Below are positions 7,256 through 15,324 of a stretch of 64,000 nucleotides of DNA, in pieces (the first letter of the stretch is position 1; each line of letters opens with the position of its first letter). The notes under the pieces are model-generated. The model saw only the letters and a list, made by a program, of their open reading frames with translations, made no database searches and was not told the origin of the DNA. Location of the stretch: the NCBI RefSeq assembly GCF_017876155.1, contig NZ_JAGINP010000029.1, positions 37,394-101,393 of the forward strand, in the 5' to 3' direction. This stretch comes from Azospirillum rugosum (GTDB lineage: Bacteria; Pseudomonadota; Alphaproteobacteria; Azospirillales; Azospirillaceae). The position numbers and the translations under genes are program-made.

Positions 7256-8443
7256 TCAGCGGACGCCGAAGCCGTGGTCGGGCTGGTCCGGGTAGGCGTC
7301 CAGCTCCTTGTTGACGTACTGCGAACCGTCCTTGGTGACGACCCTCAGATAGACGGTCTGGCGGATGTGCCGCGATTGGGGATCGATGCTGACCGGACCG
7401 CGCGGGCTGATCCAGCTGGCGCCCTTGACCGCGGCCAGCGCCTGTTCGGGATCGCGGGCGGCGCCGTTGCGCTCAATCATGGCGTAGATCAGGCGCGCCC
7501 CGTCGTAGGCGCCGACCGTGGCCATGGTGACCTCCTCGGCCCGCCCGCCGGCCTTCTCGACGTTCGCCAGGAACTCCTTGTTCTCCGCCGACTCGTGCGA
7601 CGAGGCGTAGTGGTAGGTGGAGTAGACGCCCAGGCCGGCGTCGCCCAGCGCCGGCAGGTCCGGTTCGGGCACCACGTCGCCGGTGGTCAGCAGCTTGACG
7701 CCACGCGCCTTCAGGCCGGTCTCGTGGAAGGCCTTCACGAAGGCGAAGGTCGCGGGGCCGGTCGGCAGGAAGGCGAAGGTCAGGTCGGCGCCGGAGTCGC
7801 CGATCCGCTGCATCACCGGGGCGAAGTCGGTGGCGGTCAGCGGCACCCGGACGCTGTCGGCGATCGTGCCGCCCAGCGATTCGAAGGTGGTCTTGAAGGC
7901 TTTCTCCGCGTCCAGGCCCGGCGCGTAGTCGCTGACCACGATCGCCGCTTTCTTCGCGCCGAGCGTCCGGACGGCGGCCTGCGCGGCCGGCACGGTGTTC
8001 TGCCAGATCGTGAAGGACGTGCGGACGATGTGGGGGCTCTTCTCGGTGATCGCCGAGGCCGCGGCGTTGAACACGACGAGCGGCACCTTCGCCTCCCCCA
8101 GGAGTGGGGCGATGGCCAGGGCGTCCGGCGTGAAGTACAGGCCGCCGAGATAGCGGACGTCGTCCTTGACGATCAGCTCCTGCGCGATGGCCTTTGCCCG
8201 TGCGGGGTTGGGCGCGTCGAGATCGCGGTAGATGAATTTCACCTCGTGCGGGCCGGCGCGATCGCCGTGCGCTGCCGTGTAGGCGCCGATGCCGGCCTGG
8301 AAGCTGCGGCCGAACAGGGCGTAGGGGCCGGAGAAGGGGCCGATGATCCCGACCTTGACGACATCGGCCGCCGCCGTCGCGACCGCCGAAACAGACAGGG
8401 CCAACGCAAGGGCGGCGGCTTTCATCATCGTCGGCTTGGTCAT
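7256..8443 (-). CDS. Periplasmic ABC substrate-binding protein (type 1, branched-chain-amino-acid-like)
   Basis: About 395 residues. A signal peptide (MTKPTMMK, then Ala/Leu-rich, ending TAAA) is followed by VVKVGIIGPFSGPYALFGRS, the start of Leu/Ile/Val- and urea-type binding proteins. The ATG at 8443 has AGAGGG at good spacing; an in-frame ATG at 8461 is an alternative. It lies just downstream of pqqE in the same direction, so it is probably cotranscribed with pqqA-pqqE. No permease or ATPase lies beside it. Binding proteins of this type recur in quinoprotein alcohol dehydrogenase loci; the ligand is unknown. It differs in sequence from the other binding protein at 26940-28127. Confidence 0.75.
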   Translation of the reverse strand: MTKPTMMKAAALALALSVSAVATAAADVVKVGIIGPFSGPYALFGRSFQAGIGAYTAAHGDRAGPHEVKFIYRDLDAPNPARAKAIAQELIVKDDVRYLGGLYFTPDALAIAPLLGEAKVPLVVFNAAASAITEKSPHIVRTSFTIWQNTVPAAQAAVRTLGAKKAAIVVSDYAPGLDAEKAFKTTFESLGGTIADSVRVPLTATDFAPVMQRIGDSGADLTFAFLPTGPATFAFVKAFHETGLKARGVKLLTTGDVVPEPDLPALGDAGLGVYSTYHYASSHESAENKEFLANVEKAGGRAEEVTMATVGAYDGARLIYAMIERNGAARDPEQALAAVKGASWISPRGPVSIDPQSRHIRQTVYLRVVTKDGSQYVNKELDAYPDQPDHGFGVR

Positions 8444-8524
8444 CGCGGTCGCCCTCTTCATCACAGGTTCGACGCGATGATACGCGAAAACGGTAATGTT
8501 TTCCTTCCGGCGATCTTGGTGCTG

Positions 8525-9610
8525 CTACGAATGCCGCCGATACACGAACGGCTCGTCGCTGCGCGCTGCCTCGCGCTCCGCAAGCGCCGCGACCTGCGCG
8601 TGGTCCGTCGCCAGCTCGCACACGGGATCGGTGGCCGCCGCGTCCCCGGACAGGGCGAGCGCCTGGCAGCGGCAGCCGCCCCAGTCGATCTCCCGGCGGT
8701 CGCAGTCGCGGCAGGGCGGCGGCATCCAGCCGGTTCCGCGGAACCGCTCGAAGGCCGGCGAATCGCGCCAGATGGCGCCGAGGGGGCGGTCGCGCACCGT
8801 CTCGAACGCCAGGCCGGGGATCGTCTCGGCGGCGTGGCAGGGCAGGACCTTGCCGGACGGCGTGATGTTGATGAAGCGGCGCCCCCACCCGCCCATGCAG
8901 GCCTTCGGCCGGTGGGCGTAATAGTCGGGAACGACGTAGTCGACCACCAGCCGCCCCTTGAGGCCGGGGATCCGCTCGCGGACCACGGCGTCCATGCGCA
9001 GCAGCTGGTCGCGCGTCGGCATGAGCGCCGCGCGGTTCAGCAGCCCCCAGCCGTAATATTGCACGTTGGCCACCTCGATGCGGCCGGCGCCCAGGTCGAG
9101 GGCGAGGTCGAAGAACTCGTCCGCGTGGTCGATGTTGTGCCGGTGCACCACGGCGTTCACCGTCAGCGCCAAGCCCGCCGCGACCACGTCGCGGGCGGCG
9201 CGGCGCTTGCGCTCATGGGCGCCGGGGAAGCCGGCGACGCGGTCGTTCCCCTCCGGACGCGTGTCCTGAAAGCTGATCTGCACGTGCTGGAGGCCCGCCG
9301 CCTTCAGCCGGTCCAGCCGGCGGCGGTCGAGCGTGACGGCCGAGGTGATGAGGTTCGTGTACAGCCCGGCCTGCGTGGCGTGTTCCACCAGCGCTTCCAG
9401 GTCGGTGCGGGCGCAGGGCTCCCCGCCGGAGAAATGGACTTGCAGGACCCCGATCTCGGCAGCCTCAATCAGCACGCGCTTCCAGCTGTCGGTGTCCAGT
9501 TCGCCGGCCCTGGTTTCCAACTCCAGCGGGTTGGAGCAGTAGGGGCAGGCCAGCGGGCAGCGGTGGGTCAGTTCGGCCAGAACGGCATAGGGCGGCTCGG
9601 GCGCCGTCAT
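8525..9610 (-). CDS. pqqE: PqqE, radical SAM enzyme of PQQ synthesis
   Basis: PqqE makes the carbon-carbon bond between the Glu and Tyr side chains of the PqqA peptide, the first committed step of pyrroloquinoline quinone synthesis. The 361-residue protein has the radical-SAM cluster motif C18-x3-C22-x2-C25 (THRCPLACPYC), the SAM-binding GGEPC, and a C-terminal SPASM region with cysteines in KACMGGWGRR, VLPCHAAE and PPCRDCDRREIDWGGCRC for auxiliary iron-sulfur clusters. It needs the chaperone PqqD, which is neither fused nor adjacent here. pqqA lies immediately upstream; pqqB, pqqC and pqqD are not in this window. The product serves the XoxF methanol dehydrogenase at the other end of the island. 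Confidence 0.93.
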   Translation of the reverse strand: MTAPEPPYAVLAELTHRCPLACPYCSNPLELETRAGELDTDSWKRVLIEAAEIGVLQVHFSGGEPCARTDLEALVEHATQAGLYTNLITSAVTLDRRRLDRLKAAGLQHVQISFQDTRPEGNDRVAGFPGAHERKRRAARDVVAAGLALTVNAVVHRHNIDHADEFFDLALDLGAGRIEVANVQYYGWGLLNRAALMPTRDQLLRMDAVVRERIPGLKGRLVVDYVVPDYYAHRPKACMGGWGRRFINITPSGKVLPCHAAETIPGLAFETVRDRPLGAIWRDSPAFERFRGTGWMPPPCRDCDRREIDWGGCRCQALALSGDAAATDPVCELATDHAQVAALAEREAARSDEPFVYRRHS

Positions 9611-9682
9611 GACGTGGGGAGTCCTCCGTGGCGCATGCGGCGGCAGCGGGCCGGTTCGACCCCGCTGCCGCCCTGTGCGCCG

Positions 9683-9763
9683 TTACAGCTGGGCGCAGGC
9701 GTAGGCGTTGATTTCGGTGCCGACGGCGATCTCGCGAATTTTCGGTTTGCGCCAGGTCTTCAT
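9683..9763 (-). CDS. pqqA: PqqA, PQQ precursor peptide
   Basis: A 26-residue peptide beginning MKTWRKPKIREIAVGTEINA and ending YACAQL. The conserved E17-x3-Y21 pair supplies the two side chains that are fused and processed into PQQ. A strong GGAGGGAG ribosome site (9767-9774) precedes the ATG at 9763. It lies 73 bases upstream of pqqE, in the same direction. The length and the MKTWRKP..V..GxEIN pattern are diagnostic for the family. Confidence 0.95.
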   Translation of the reverse strand: MKTWRKPKIREIAVGTEINAYACAQL

Positions 9764-10235
9764 GGTGCGCTCCCTCCGATGGATGCCGAGGACCATCTGC
9801 GGTTTCGGCCCTCTTGAAGGAAGCCTATCGGCGCGACCCTGGCGCGACCATGATACTTATGGGTAGCGTCATGGAAAATACGGATAGAATTGCTGCATTG
9901 CAAAAGCAAATATGCCGTTTTCGCCGGTTTGTAATTGGAAAAATTAAAAAGATACCGCGCTGATTCCGCGTGGACATCGAATCAAAGGCGAATGCTTACT
10001 TTGTTTTAGTCTTGTGCCTCGCTCATCGTTGACGATTCCGGGGGTGGCGATCCAGCGCTAAAATGGTCGGGACTCGCGGGCTTCGCTCCTCCTCCTCGGA
10101 GACGCCGGGGTAATGCGCATCCCAGGTCGGCGTTGCGCCATCCCTCCGGCCGTCTCCGAATGCGTGCTTGAGGCGGATCGTTGGATCGCCACACCATGAC
10201 CGGAGGATTTGGGCAGAACAGCGTGGACTCTACCG
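9764..10235. other. Intergenic region carrying the pqqA promoter
   Basis: About 470 bases. The part nearest pqqA holds a direct repeat of GGCGCGACC (9830-9838 and 9841-9849), 65-90 bases upstream of the pqqA start. Positions about 9870-10010 are clearly AT-richer than the surroundings. No protein or RNA gene is recognised. The remainder is GC-rich and leads into the small plus-strand gene. Confidence 0.4.
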
Positions 10236-10589
10236 ATGACGAGGCCCATGACGAGAATTGTTGTTCCGGTTGCGCTGGCCGCGTTCCTGGCCGGCCTCAG
10301 TACGGCGCGCGCCGACGACGGGTATCCCACCTACGCCCGCGTCGATTACGTTCTCGGCTGCATGATGTCCAACGGCCAGGGGCCGGACGTCATGCGCAAA
10401 TGCTCGTGCAGCATCGACGAGATCGCCGCGCATTTCCCCTACGACAGCTACGTGGCGATGGAGACCGCACGGACGTTGCAGGACATGCCCGGCGAGCGCG
10501 CCTCCCTCATGCGCGGTGTGGGGTGGGTCAAGGATCTGCTGGACGAGTTCCGGCAGATCCAGGTCGCCGCCGACCTGAAGTGCTTCTGA
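10236..10589 (+). CDS. Small secreted cysteine-containing protein, unrecognised family
   Basis: About 117 residues. A signal peptide (RIVVPVALAAFLAGLSTARA) is followed by a mature domain starting DDGYPTYARVDYVLGC. Four cysteines stand out: one in VLGCMM, two in RKCSCSIDE and one near the C-terminus in DLKCF, suggesting two disulfides or a metal or heme-like site, although no CxxCH is present. I do not recognise the family. Its position between pqqA and the SoxYZ-like carrier suggests a periplasmic role in the quinoprotein system. The start is uncertain: ATG at 10236 or 10248. It converges on the carrier gene. Confidence 0.6.
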   Translation: MTRPMTRIVVPVALAAFLAGLSTARADDGYPTYARVDYVLGCMMSNGQGPDVMRKCSCSIDEIAAHFPYDSYVAMETARTLQDMPGERASLMRGVGWVKDLLDEFRQIQVAADLKCF

Positions 10590-10616
10590 CCATTCGGGCT
10601 TTGCCGCCCTGTCCGC

Positions 10617-11450
10617 CTACGATCCCGGAAGGGCCTTGATCGGCCAGCTGTCCTTGAAGACGCGTCCGTTCGAATCCTCGGCCGTGACCTCAAGCGTGCC
10701 CTGCTCGTCCGGCACCAGGGAGAAATGCACGCTGGGATCCTCGCTCAACGAGATGTCGGACTGCACGGAGAGCACGGGCGTCCCGTTGTAGCGGATGTCG
10801 ATGGTCTTCACATAGTGGGCGGGAATGAAATAGTAGTTCAGCTGGTCGTACTGCATCCCGGTGTAGTTGGGGTGGCTGATCAGCAGCTGCGCGGTCACCG
10901 GCTTGCCGGCGACAATGGTGTCGGGCAGGTTCAGCTTCATCTTGCCCATGCGGGCCACGGCCAGCTGCGCGTTTTTCAGGGCCGGCGCCGAACAGCCCCC
11001 GGACGCCTTGACGAAGCGCACGGTGCGGAGCAGCCGCCCGTCGCTGGTCTCCGCGACGGCGGTGACGTTGGTGTAGGCGTTGACGCGCACGCGGGTCTCG
11101 ACCGACTGCGGGCTGCCACCCTCGGCAAACCGGAAGGTCGCGGCCATCGGCACCGGATTCTGGTCGACGATGAGGTGGACCGCGTTCACCTGGACATCGG
11201 CGCCGGGAGCCGTCGCGATCCGGATCGGCACGAGGGCGGCGTCGTTGGCGCGCGTCGGCGCCTCCAGGCTGAGGAGCGGTCCGGCGTCCTCGACCGCCCG
11301 TCCGGAGAAATACATGTCGCGCAGCATGTCCCAGCGCTCGTCCTGAGGGGCTGCCAGCGCAGTGCCGGCGCCGAGGCACAGCCATGCCGCCCCCACCAGC
11401 GCCATACCCGTGCCGGCCCGAAGGCCCAAGCTCCGCTGCGGTGTCGTCAT
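10617..11450 (-). CDS. Quinoprotein-dehydrogenase-associated SoxYZ-like carrier protein
   Basis: A 277-residue periplasmic protein that fuses a SoxY-like half (about residues 40-155) to a SoxZ-like half (about 160-277). After the signal peptide (ending ALAA) comes QDERWDMLRDMYF as in SoxY. The swinging-arm cysteine is retained as C153 in SGGCSAP, but it is now internal, between the two halves, rather than at the C-terminus as in true SoxY. LNLPDTIVAGKPVTAQLLISHP is SoxZ-like. This matches the predicted carrier of the 'quinoprotein relay' genomic module; its cargo is unknown. ATG at 11450 with GGGAGGA upstream. The metallo-hydrolase gene lies 14 bases upstream and is probably cotranscribed. 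Confidence 0.8.
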   Translation of the reverse strand: MTTPQRSLGLRAGTGMALVGAAWLCLGAGTALAAPQDERWDMLRDMYFSGRAVEDAGPLLSLEAPTRANDAALVPIRIATAPGADVQVNAVHLIVDQNPVPMAATFRFAEGGSPQSVETRVRVNAYTNVTAVAETSDGRLLRTVRFVKASGGCSAPALKNAQLAVARMGKMKLNLPDTIVAGKPVTAQLLISHPNYTGMQYDQLNYYFIPAHYVKTIDIRYNGTPVLSVQSDISLSEDPSVHFSLVPDEQGTLEVTAEDSNGRVFKDSWPIKALPGS

Positions 11451-11464
11451 TGGATCCTCCCGTT

Positions 11465-12433
11465 TCATTCCCATTCCAGTTCGGCGAAGGCCGCCGTCAC
11501 GTTGCGCGGGTTGTACGCGTCGAACAGCCGCCAGCGCGGCGCCTCGTCGGCGGCGACCGTGTCGACCGCCTGCTGGATGGTGCCGTGCGCGGACTGGATC
11601 GCACGGACGCCGGTCACCACCCGGTCCAGATACCGGCGCAGGTCGGTTGCCGCTTCCGGCCAAGGGGCCGAGGGCGGGCCGTGGCCGGGGACGACGCGCG
11701 CCGCGGGCTCCGCCGCCAAGCCGTCGAGCAGGCGGAGCCAGCCGAGCACCGAGCCGTCGATGGCCGGCGCCCGCTCCATGAACAACAGGTCGCCGGTCCA
11801 GAGCGTCGCCGTCTGCCGGTCGAACACCGTCAGGTCGTTGTCCGTGTGCGCCACCGGCCGCGCCACCAGTTCCACCACGCGCCGGCCCAGGTCCAGTTCC
11901 AGCCGGTCGGCCACGGTGACCGTCGGCGGCACGATCCGCACCTCCGCAGCGGCCTCCGGGCCGACCGCGGCGTCGAAGGCGTGAAGGTAGTGGCTGCCGC
12001 GCCCCATCAGCGCCGCCTGGAAGTTGCGGTGCGCCACGAAGTCCGGCTGGCCCGCCTCCAGCTGGTCCGCCAGGAAGGCCGCGTTGCCCAGCGCATGGTC
12101 CGGGTGCATGTGGGTGTTGACGACGTAGCGGATCGGCCGGTTGGTGCGGGCGCGGATGGCCTCGCGCAGCCGCCGGCCGACCGCCGGGGATCCGCCGGTG
12201 TCGATCACCGCGACGGCGTCGTCCCCCACGATGAACCCGCAATTGGCGATGTCGCCGGCGTTGGCCGCGTCGGTTTCCTCGTGAAGGCCCGCATGCACGA
12301 AGACCCCGGGGGCGACCTCGGTCACGGGCAATGTGTCGGCCGCCGCCGACGGCGCCCAGGCCAGCCAGACGCCCAACAGCCAGACGCCCAGCAGGGTCGC
12401 GCCCGCCATCGTCCGTTCCCGCGCTTTGTCCAT
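11465..12433 (-). CDS. Quinoprotein relay zinc metallohydrolase (SoxH-like metallo-beta-lactamase fold)
   Basis: About 322 residues, exported (hydrophobic N-terminus ending SAAADT). The metallo-beta-lactamase motif is complete: H108-x-H110-x-D112-H113 in NTHMHPDHALGN, then a further His in PVAHTDND, an Asp in LWTGDLLF and a His in VPGHGPP, so two metal ions could bind. It resembles SoxH and the predicted relay-system metallohydrolases found beside PQQ dehydrogenases. A plausible role is hydrolytic release of something from the cysteine of the adjacent SoxYZ-like carrier (inference). Start at 12433; a downstream ATG at 12409 has a better ribosome site. Confidence 0.8.
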   Translation of the reverse strand: MDKARERTMAGATLLGVWLLGVWLAWAPSAAADTLPVTEVAPGVFVHAGLHEETDAANAGDIANCGFIVGDDAVAVIDTGGSPAVGRRLREAIRARTNRPIRYVVNTHMHPDHALGNAAFLADQLEAGQPDFVAHRNFQAALMGRGSHYLHAFDAAVGPEAAAEVRIVPPTVTVADRLELDLGRRVVELVARPVAHTDNDLTVFDRQTATLWTGDLLFMERAPAIDGSVLGWLRLLDGLAAEPAARVVPGHGPPSAPWPEAATDLRRYLDRVVTGVRAIQSAHGTIQQAVDTVAADEAPRWRLFDAYNPRNVTAAFAELEWE

Positions 12434-12518
12434 TCCCGCGAGTATGGGGCGGCACCAAAGGGCGCGGCAACCGAGCAAAAGTGTTTGTGCGGCGCAACCG
12501 CCTGGGCTTTGCGGGATC

Positions 12519-13580
12519 TCAGGTCGGGGAAGCGCGGTGCAGGGCCAGCCAGCCCACGCTGACGGCCGGCGCGAACCAGCCGACGCGCTCCCGCAGGTCC
12601 GGCGCGATGGGCAGGTGCGCCTCGAAGTCCCGGTAGGGCAGGGCCCGGCGCTCCGCCAGCCGGCGCACCAGGCCGCGGCCGACCCCGGCACCGACGAGCG
12701 GAGGAGCGTCCGCCGCCCCGCCCCGCGACAGAACCTGGTCGAGCGCGTCCTCGATCTGCCGAAGCTGGCGTTCGGCGAGATGGCGGGCGAGCCGGCGCGC
12801 CGCTGGAAGGCCGTCCGGCCCCAGGTCGTCGCCCACCATGCGCAGCAGCCGCCGCGCGCTGGCCATGTCGCCGTGGTCGCGCCCGTCCGCCGTCGGGTGC
12901 TGGTCGGCGCCGTCCGGCAGCGTTCCCGTCAGGCGGTGCACGTCGGCCATGGTCGCGAACAGCTCCGCCATCAGCGTGCGCCAACGTCCGGCGTGGGGAA
13001 CGGCGCGGGCCACGGCCATGACCGGGGTGCGCACAAGGCCCGTGTAGACCAGCTCTCCGCTCTCCAGCCGCTCCGCGTCGGAATAGCCGGCGTGGCGCGG
13101 GCCGCCGCCGACGAGCGGGACGATGTCGGTCGTCGTGCTGCCGACATCGACCAGGACTCCGTCCCCGGCCTCGGCGGCCACCAGCGCCGTTGCGTACCAG
13201 TTGGCCGAGGCCACAGCGTCCGCGCAGTCCGCGACGGCCTCGACCGGCACCAGCCCGCGGGGGCCGGCGAAGACGGCGAGGGTCGCGCCGGGCAGGGCGG
13301 TCCGCAGCGTCGCGGCGATGCGGCGGACACCGTCCGCCCGGTCGTCGAACAGGTCCGCCAGTTCGCCGGTCATGGTCGCGGCGACGCGCTGCGGCCTGCC
13401 CCAGCGGTCGAGCGCCGTCGCGATGGCCGCCTCCAGCCGGTCGAGGCCTTGCCAGAGCGGGCAAGGCCATTGGTCGAGGTCCCGCAGCGTCCCCGCCTCG
13501 TCGAACAGCGCCGCCTTCAGGTGGGCGCCGCCGATGTCCAGACCGATCAATCCCAGCCCGATCAATCCGCCGCGTTCCAT
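12519..13580 (-). CDS. H4MPT-linked C1 pathway protein, ASKHA kinase fold (MfnF-like)
   Basis: 353 residues related to hydantoinase/ASKHA ATPases. The N-terminus has IGLDIGGAHLKAAL (phosphate 1 loop), and the middle has VLVDVGSTTTDIVPL (phosphate 2). Homologues are restricted to organisms with tetrahydromethanopterin-linked C1 metabolism. In methanogens the homologue MfnF joins the furan and the tyramine-glutamate parts of methanofuran. The bacterial version is expected to make the methanofuran analogue used by the Fhc complex. It lies just downstream of the MfnD-like ATP-grasp gene (stop at 13584, start at 13580), consistent with consecutive steps. Confidence 0.8.
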   Translation of the reverse strand: MERGGLIGLGLIGLDIGGAHLKAALFDEAGTLRDLDQWPCPLWQGLDRLEAAIATALDRWGRPQRVAATMTGELADLFDDRADGVRRIAATLRTALPGATLAVFAGPRGLVPVEAVADCADAVASANWYATALVAAEAGDGVLVDVGSTTTDIVPLVGGGPRHAGYSDAERLESGELVYTGLVRTPVMAVARAVPHAGRWRTLMAELFATMADVHRLTGTLPDGADQHPTADGRDHGDMASARRLLRMVGDDLGPDGLPAARRLARHLAERQLRQIEDALDQVLSRGGAADAPPLVGAGVGRGLVRRLAERRALPYRDFEAHLPIAPDLRERVGWFAPAVSVGWLALHRASPT

Positions 13581-13583
13581 GCG

Positions 13584-14582
13584 TCAGCCCTCAAGGTTCA
13601 GATGAACGGGTTCGACCCGCTCCAGCGGCGACGGCGGGACAGGCGGATCGCGCGCCAGGTCCAGCACCGCGGCGGCGATGTTCAGTCCGGTCGCGCGCCG
13701 CAGGCCCACGTAGGAGCTGGTGAGGCGCGGGTTGACCTCCAGGATCGTCGGGCCGTCCGGTCCAGCGATGACATCCACCCCGACATAGCCGAACAGGCCG
13801 GGCAGCGCCGCCGCGACCCCCCGGGCGAGGTCGGCCAGGGGCGGCGTTGTTGGCATCCCGCCGACAATTCCCCCGCCATAGGCGAAGAACCGGCCGGACA
13901 GGCAGACGTCCTGGCGGTTGACGGTCAGCAGCCAGGCCCGCCCGTCGCGGCACAGCATCGACAGGCTGGCGGGCGTGCCGGGCTGGAAGGGCTGCGCCAC
14001 GAAGCCGGCGCGGTCGGCCTCTTCCAGCCACGCTGTCCATTCGCTGCGGTCGCGGATCAGCCGGGTGTCGACGCACCCCGCCCCGTCGTCGGGCTTGACC
14101 ACCCACGGGCCGTCACCCCGTGGTCCGTCCGCACCAAGGCCGCCGACCGGCCAGCCCGGCACGACGGGCAGCCCGGCGGCGGACAGGGCGGCGGCGGTCG
14201 CCGCCTTGCTGGACGCGACGGCCACCGCGTCGGCCGCGCTGTTGAGCAGGCGGCGCCCGGCGGATTCGACCATGCGGCTGAAGCGCTCCAGCGCACCCTC
14301 CGTCTCCGGCGCGATGGGCCAGACGGCGTCTGCTTCCCGGGCGAGATCCTCCCAATGGGCCCAGGACGTCCGGGGGTCGTCGATGGTTATGCTGCGCACG
14401 GGTGGGTGCATTGGCGGAAGGCGGGCATCGCGCGTGACCGTCACCTCCACGCCGGGGACCTCCAGCAGGTCGCCAACCAGCGCGCGGAGCATCAGGTCGC
14501 CCTCGCGGGCGAGGCTGGCGGGGATCGGGGCGTCCGGGGGCATGCCGCCACCGGTCACGAACTCACAGACCAGGATGCGCAT
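13584..14582 (-). CDS. ATP-grasp ligase (MfnD-like, tyramine-glutamate ligase type)
   Basis: 332 residues with the ATP-grasp fold. The N-terminus MRILVCEFVTGGG resembles the MfnD/COG1821 group. The ATP-binding lysine segment WVVKPDDGAGCVDTRLI and the C-terminal metal-binding motif TILEVNPRLTSSYVGL are clear. MfnD attaches glutamate to tyramine during methanofuran synthesis, and methylotrophic bacteria carry homologues next to their H4MPT genes. It is translationally close to the MfnF-like gene and divergent from the HisA-like gene 35 bases away. The exact bacterial substrate is inferred. Confidence 0.75.
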   Translation of the reverse strand: MRILVCEFVTGGGMPPDAPIPASLAREGDLMLRALVGDLLEVPGVEVTVTRDARLPPMHPPVRSITIDDPRTSWAHWEDLAREADAVWPIAPETEGALERFSRMVESAGRRLLNSAADAVAVASSKAATAAALSAAGLPVVPGWPVGGLGADGPRGDGPWVVKPDDGAGCVDTRLIRDRSEWTAWLEEADRAGFVAQPFQPGTPASLSMLCRDGRAWLLTVNRQDVCLSGRFFAYGGGIVGGMPTTPPLADLARGVAAALPGLFGYVGVDVIAGPDGPTILEVNPRLTSSYVGLRRATGLNIAAAVLDLARDPPVPPSPLERVEPVHLNLEG

Positions 14583-14617
14583 GGTGTCCGCCCGATGGGA
14601 AGCCAGAGGAGGAAGAG

Positions 14618-15319
14618 GTGTTCCAAGTCGTTCCGGTGATCGATCTGCGGGATGGCGGCGTGGTGCACGCCCGGCGCGGCGACCGGGGCCGGTACCCGCC
14701 GCTGCGCTCGCCCCTGTGCAGCGGCAACGACCCGGTTGCGGTGGTCGGCGGCCTCCTCGGCCTGCACCCGTTCCGGGTCGTCTATGTGGCCGATCTCGAC
14801 GCCATCGAAGGGACGGGGGACAACCGGTCCGCGCTGGCGCGGCTGCGCGCGGCGTATCCGGAAACCGGATTCTGGGTCGACGCCGGTTTCCGCAGCGCGG
14901 ACGCGGTGCGCGGCTTCGTCGCGTCGGGCATCGGCGACGCGGTGATTGGCAGCGAGAGCCTGTCGGGGATCGAGGAACTGGAACGGTTGAGGGCCGAGGC
15001 CGCGTGGGCGCGCACCGTTCTCTCGCTCGACTTTCGCGACCGCTTCGTCGGGCCGCCCGAACTGCTGGACCGCACCGACCTGTGGCCGCGGCGGGTCATC
15101 GCCATGACGCTCGCCCGCGTCGGATCCGGCGAGGGACCGGACTGGGATCGCCTCGCCGACATCGCCCGGGCCAAGCCGCAAGCGGCGGTGTTCGCCGCCG
15201 GCGGCGTGCGCGACGGCGGCGACTTGATGGCGCTGGCCGCGCGGGGCAGCGCCGGTGCCCTGGTGGCAACGGCGCTGCACGACGGCCGCATCGGCCGCGC
15301 GGATTTGCAGGCGCTGTGA
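14618..15319 (+). CDS. HisA-related TIM-barrel protein of methylotrophs and methanogens
   Basis: 233 residues. FQVVPVIDLRDGGVVHARRGDR is the HisA-like first strand, and VVYVADLDAIEGTGDN and VFAAGGVRDGGDLMALA are the phosphate-binding barrel ends. True HisA is normally encoded in the his operon; this paralogue belongs to the HisA/HisF-related group that co-occurs with H4MPT pathway genes, function unproven. It starts at GTG 14618 behind an excellent AGAGGAGGAAGAG ribosome site. It is the only plus-strand gene between 10589 and 21832, and it converges with fae with a 5-base gap. Confidence 0.75.
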   Translation: MFQVVPVIDLRDGGVVHARRGDRGRYPPLRSPLCSGNDPVAVVGGLLGLHPFRVVYVADLDAIEGTGDNRSALARLRAAYPETGFWVDAGFRSADAVRGFVASGIGDAVIGSESLSGIEELERLRAEAAWARTVLSLDFRDRFVGPPELLDRTDLWPRRVIAMTLARVGSGEGPDWDRLADIARAKPQAAVFAAGGVRDGGDLMALAARGSAGALVATALHDGRIGRADLQAL

Positions 15320-15324
15320 AGGGA

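Noticed and set aside
7217..9817. Very long plus-strand open frame opposite the binding-protein gene and pqqE
   Set aside because: Antisense shadow of GC-rich genes: the minus-strand frames encode clear families, while this one is Arg/Gly/His-rich noise.
12333..14639. Long plus-strand frame across the MfnF-like and MfnD-like genes
   Set aside because: Both minus-strand genes have clear ATP-binding motifs; the plus frame is a compositional shadow.
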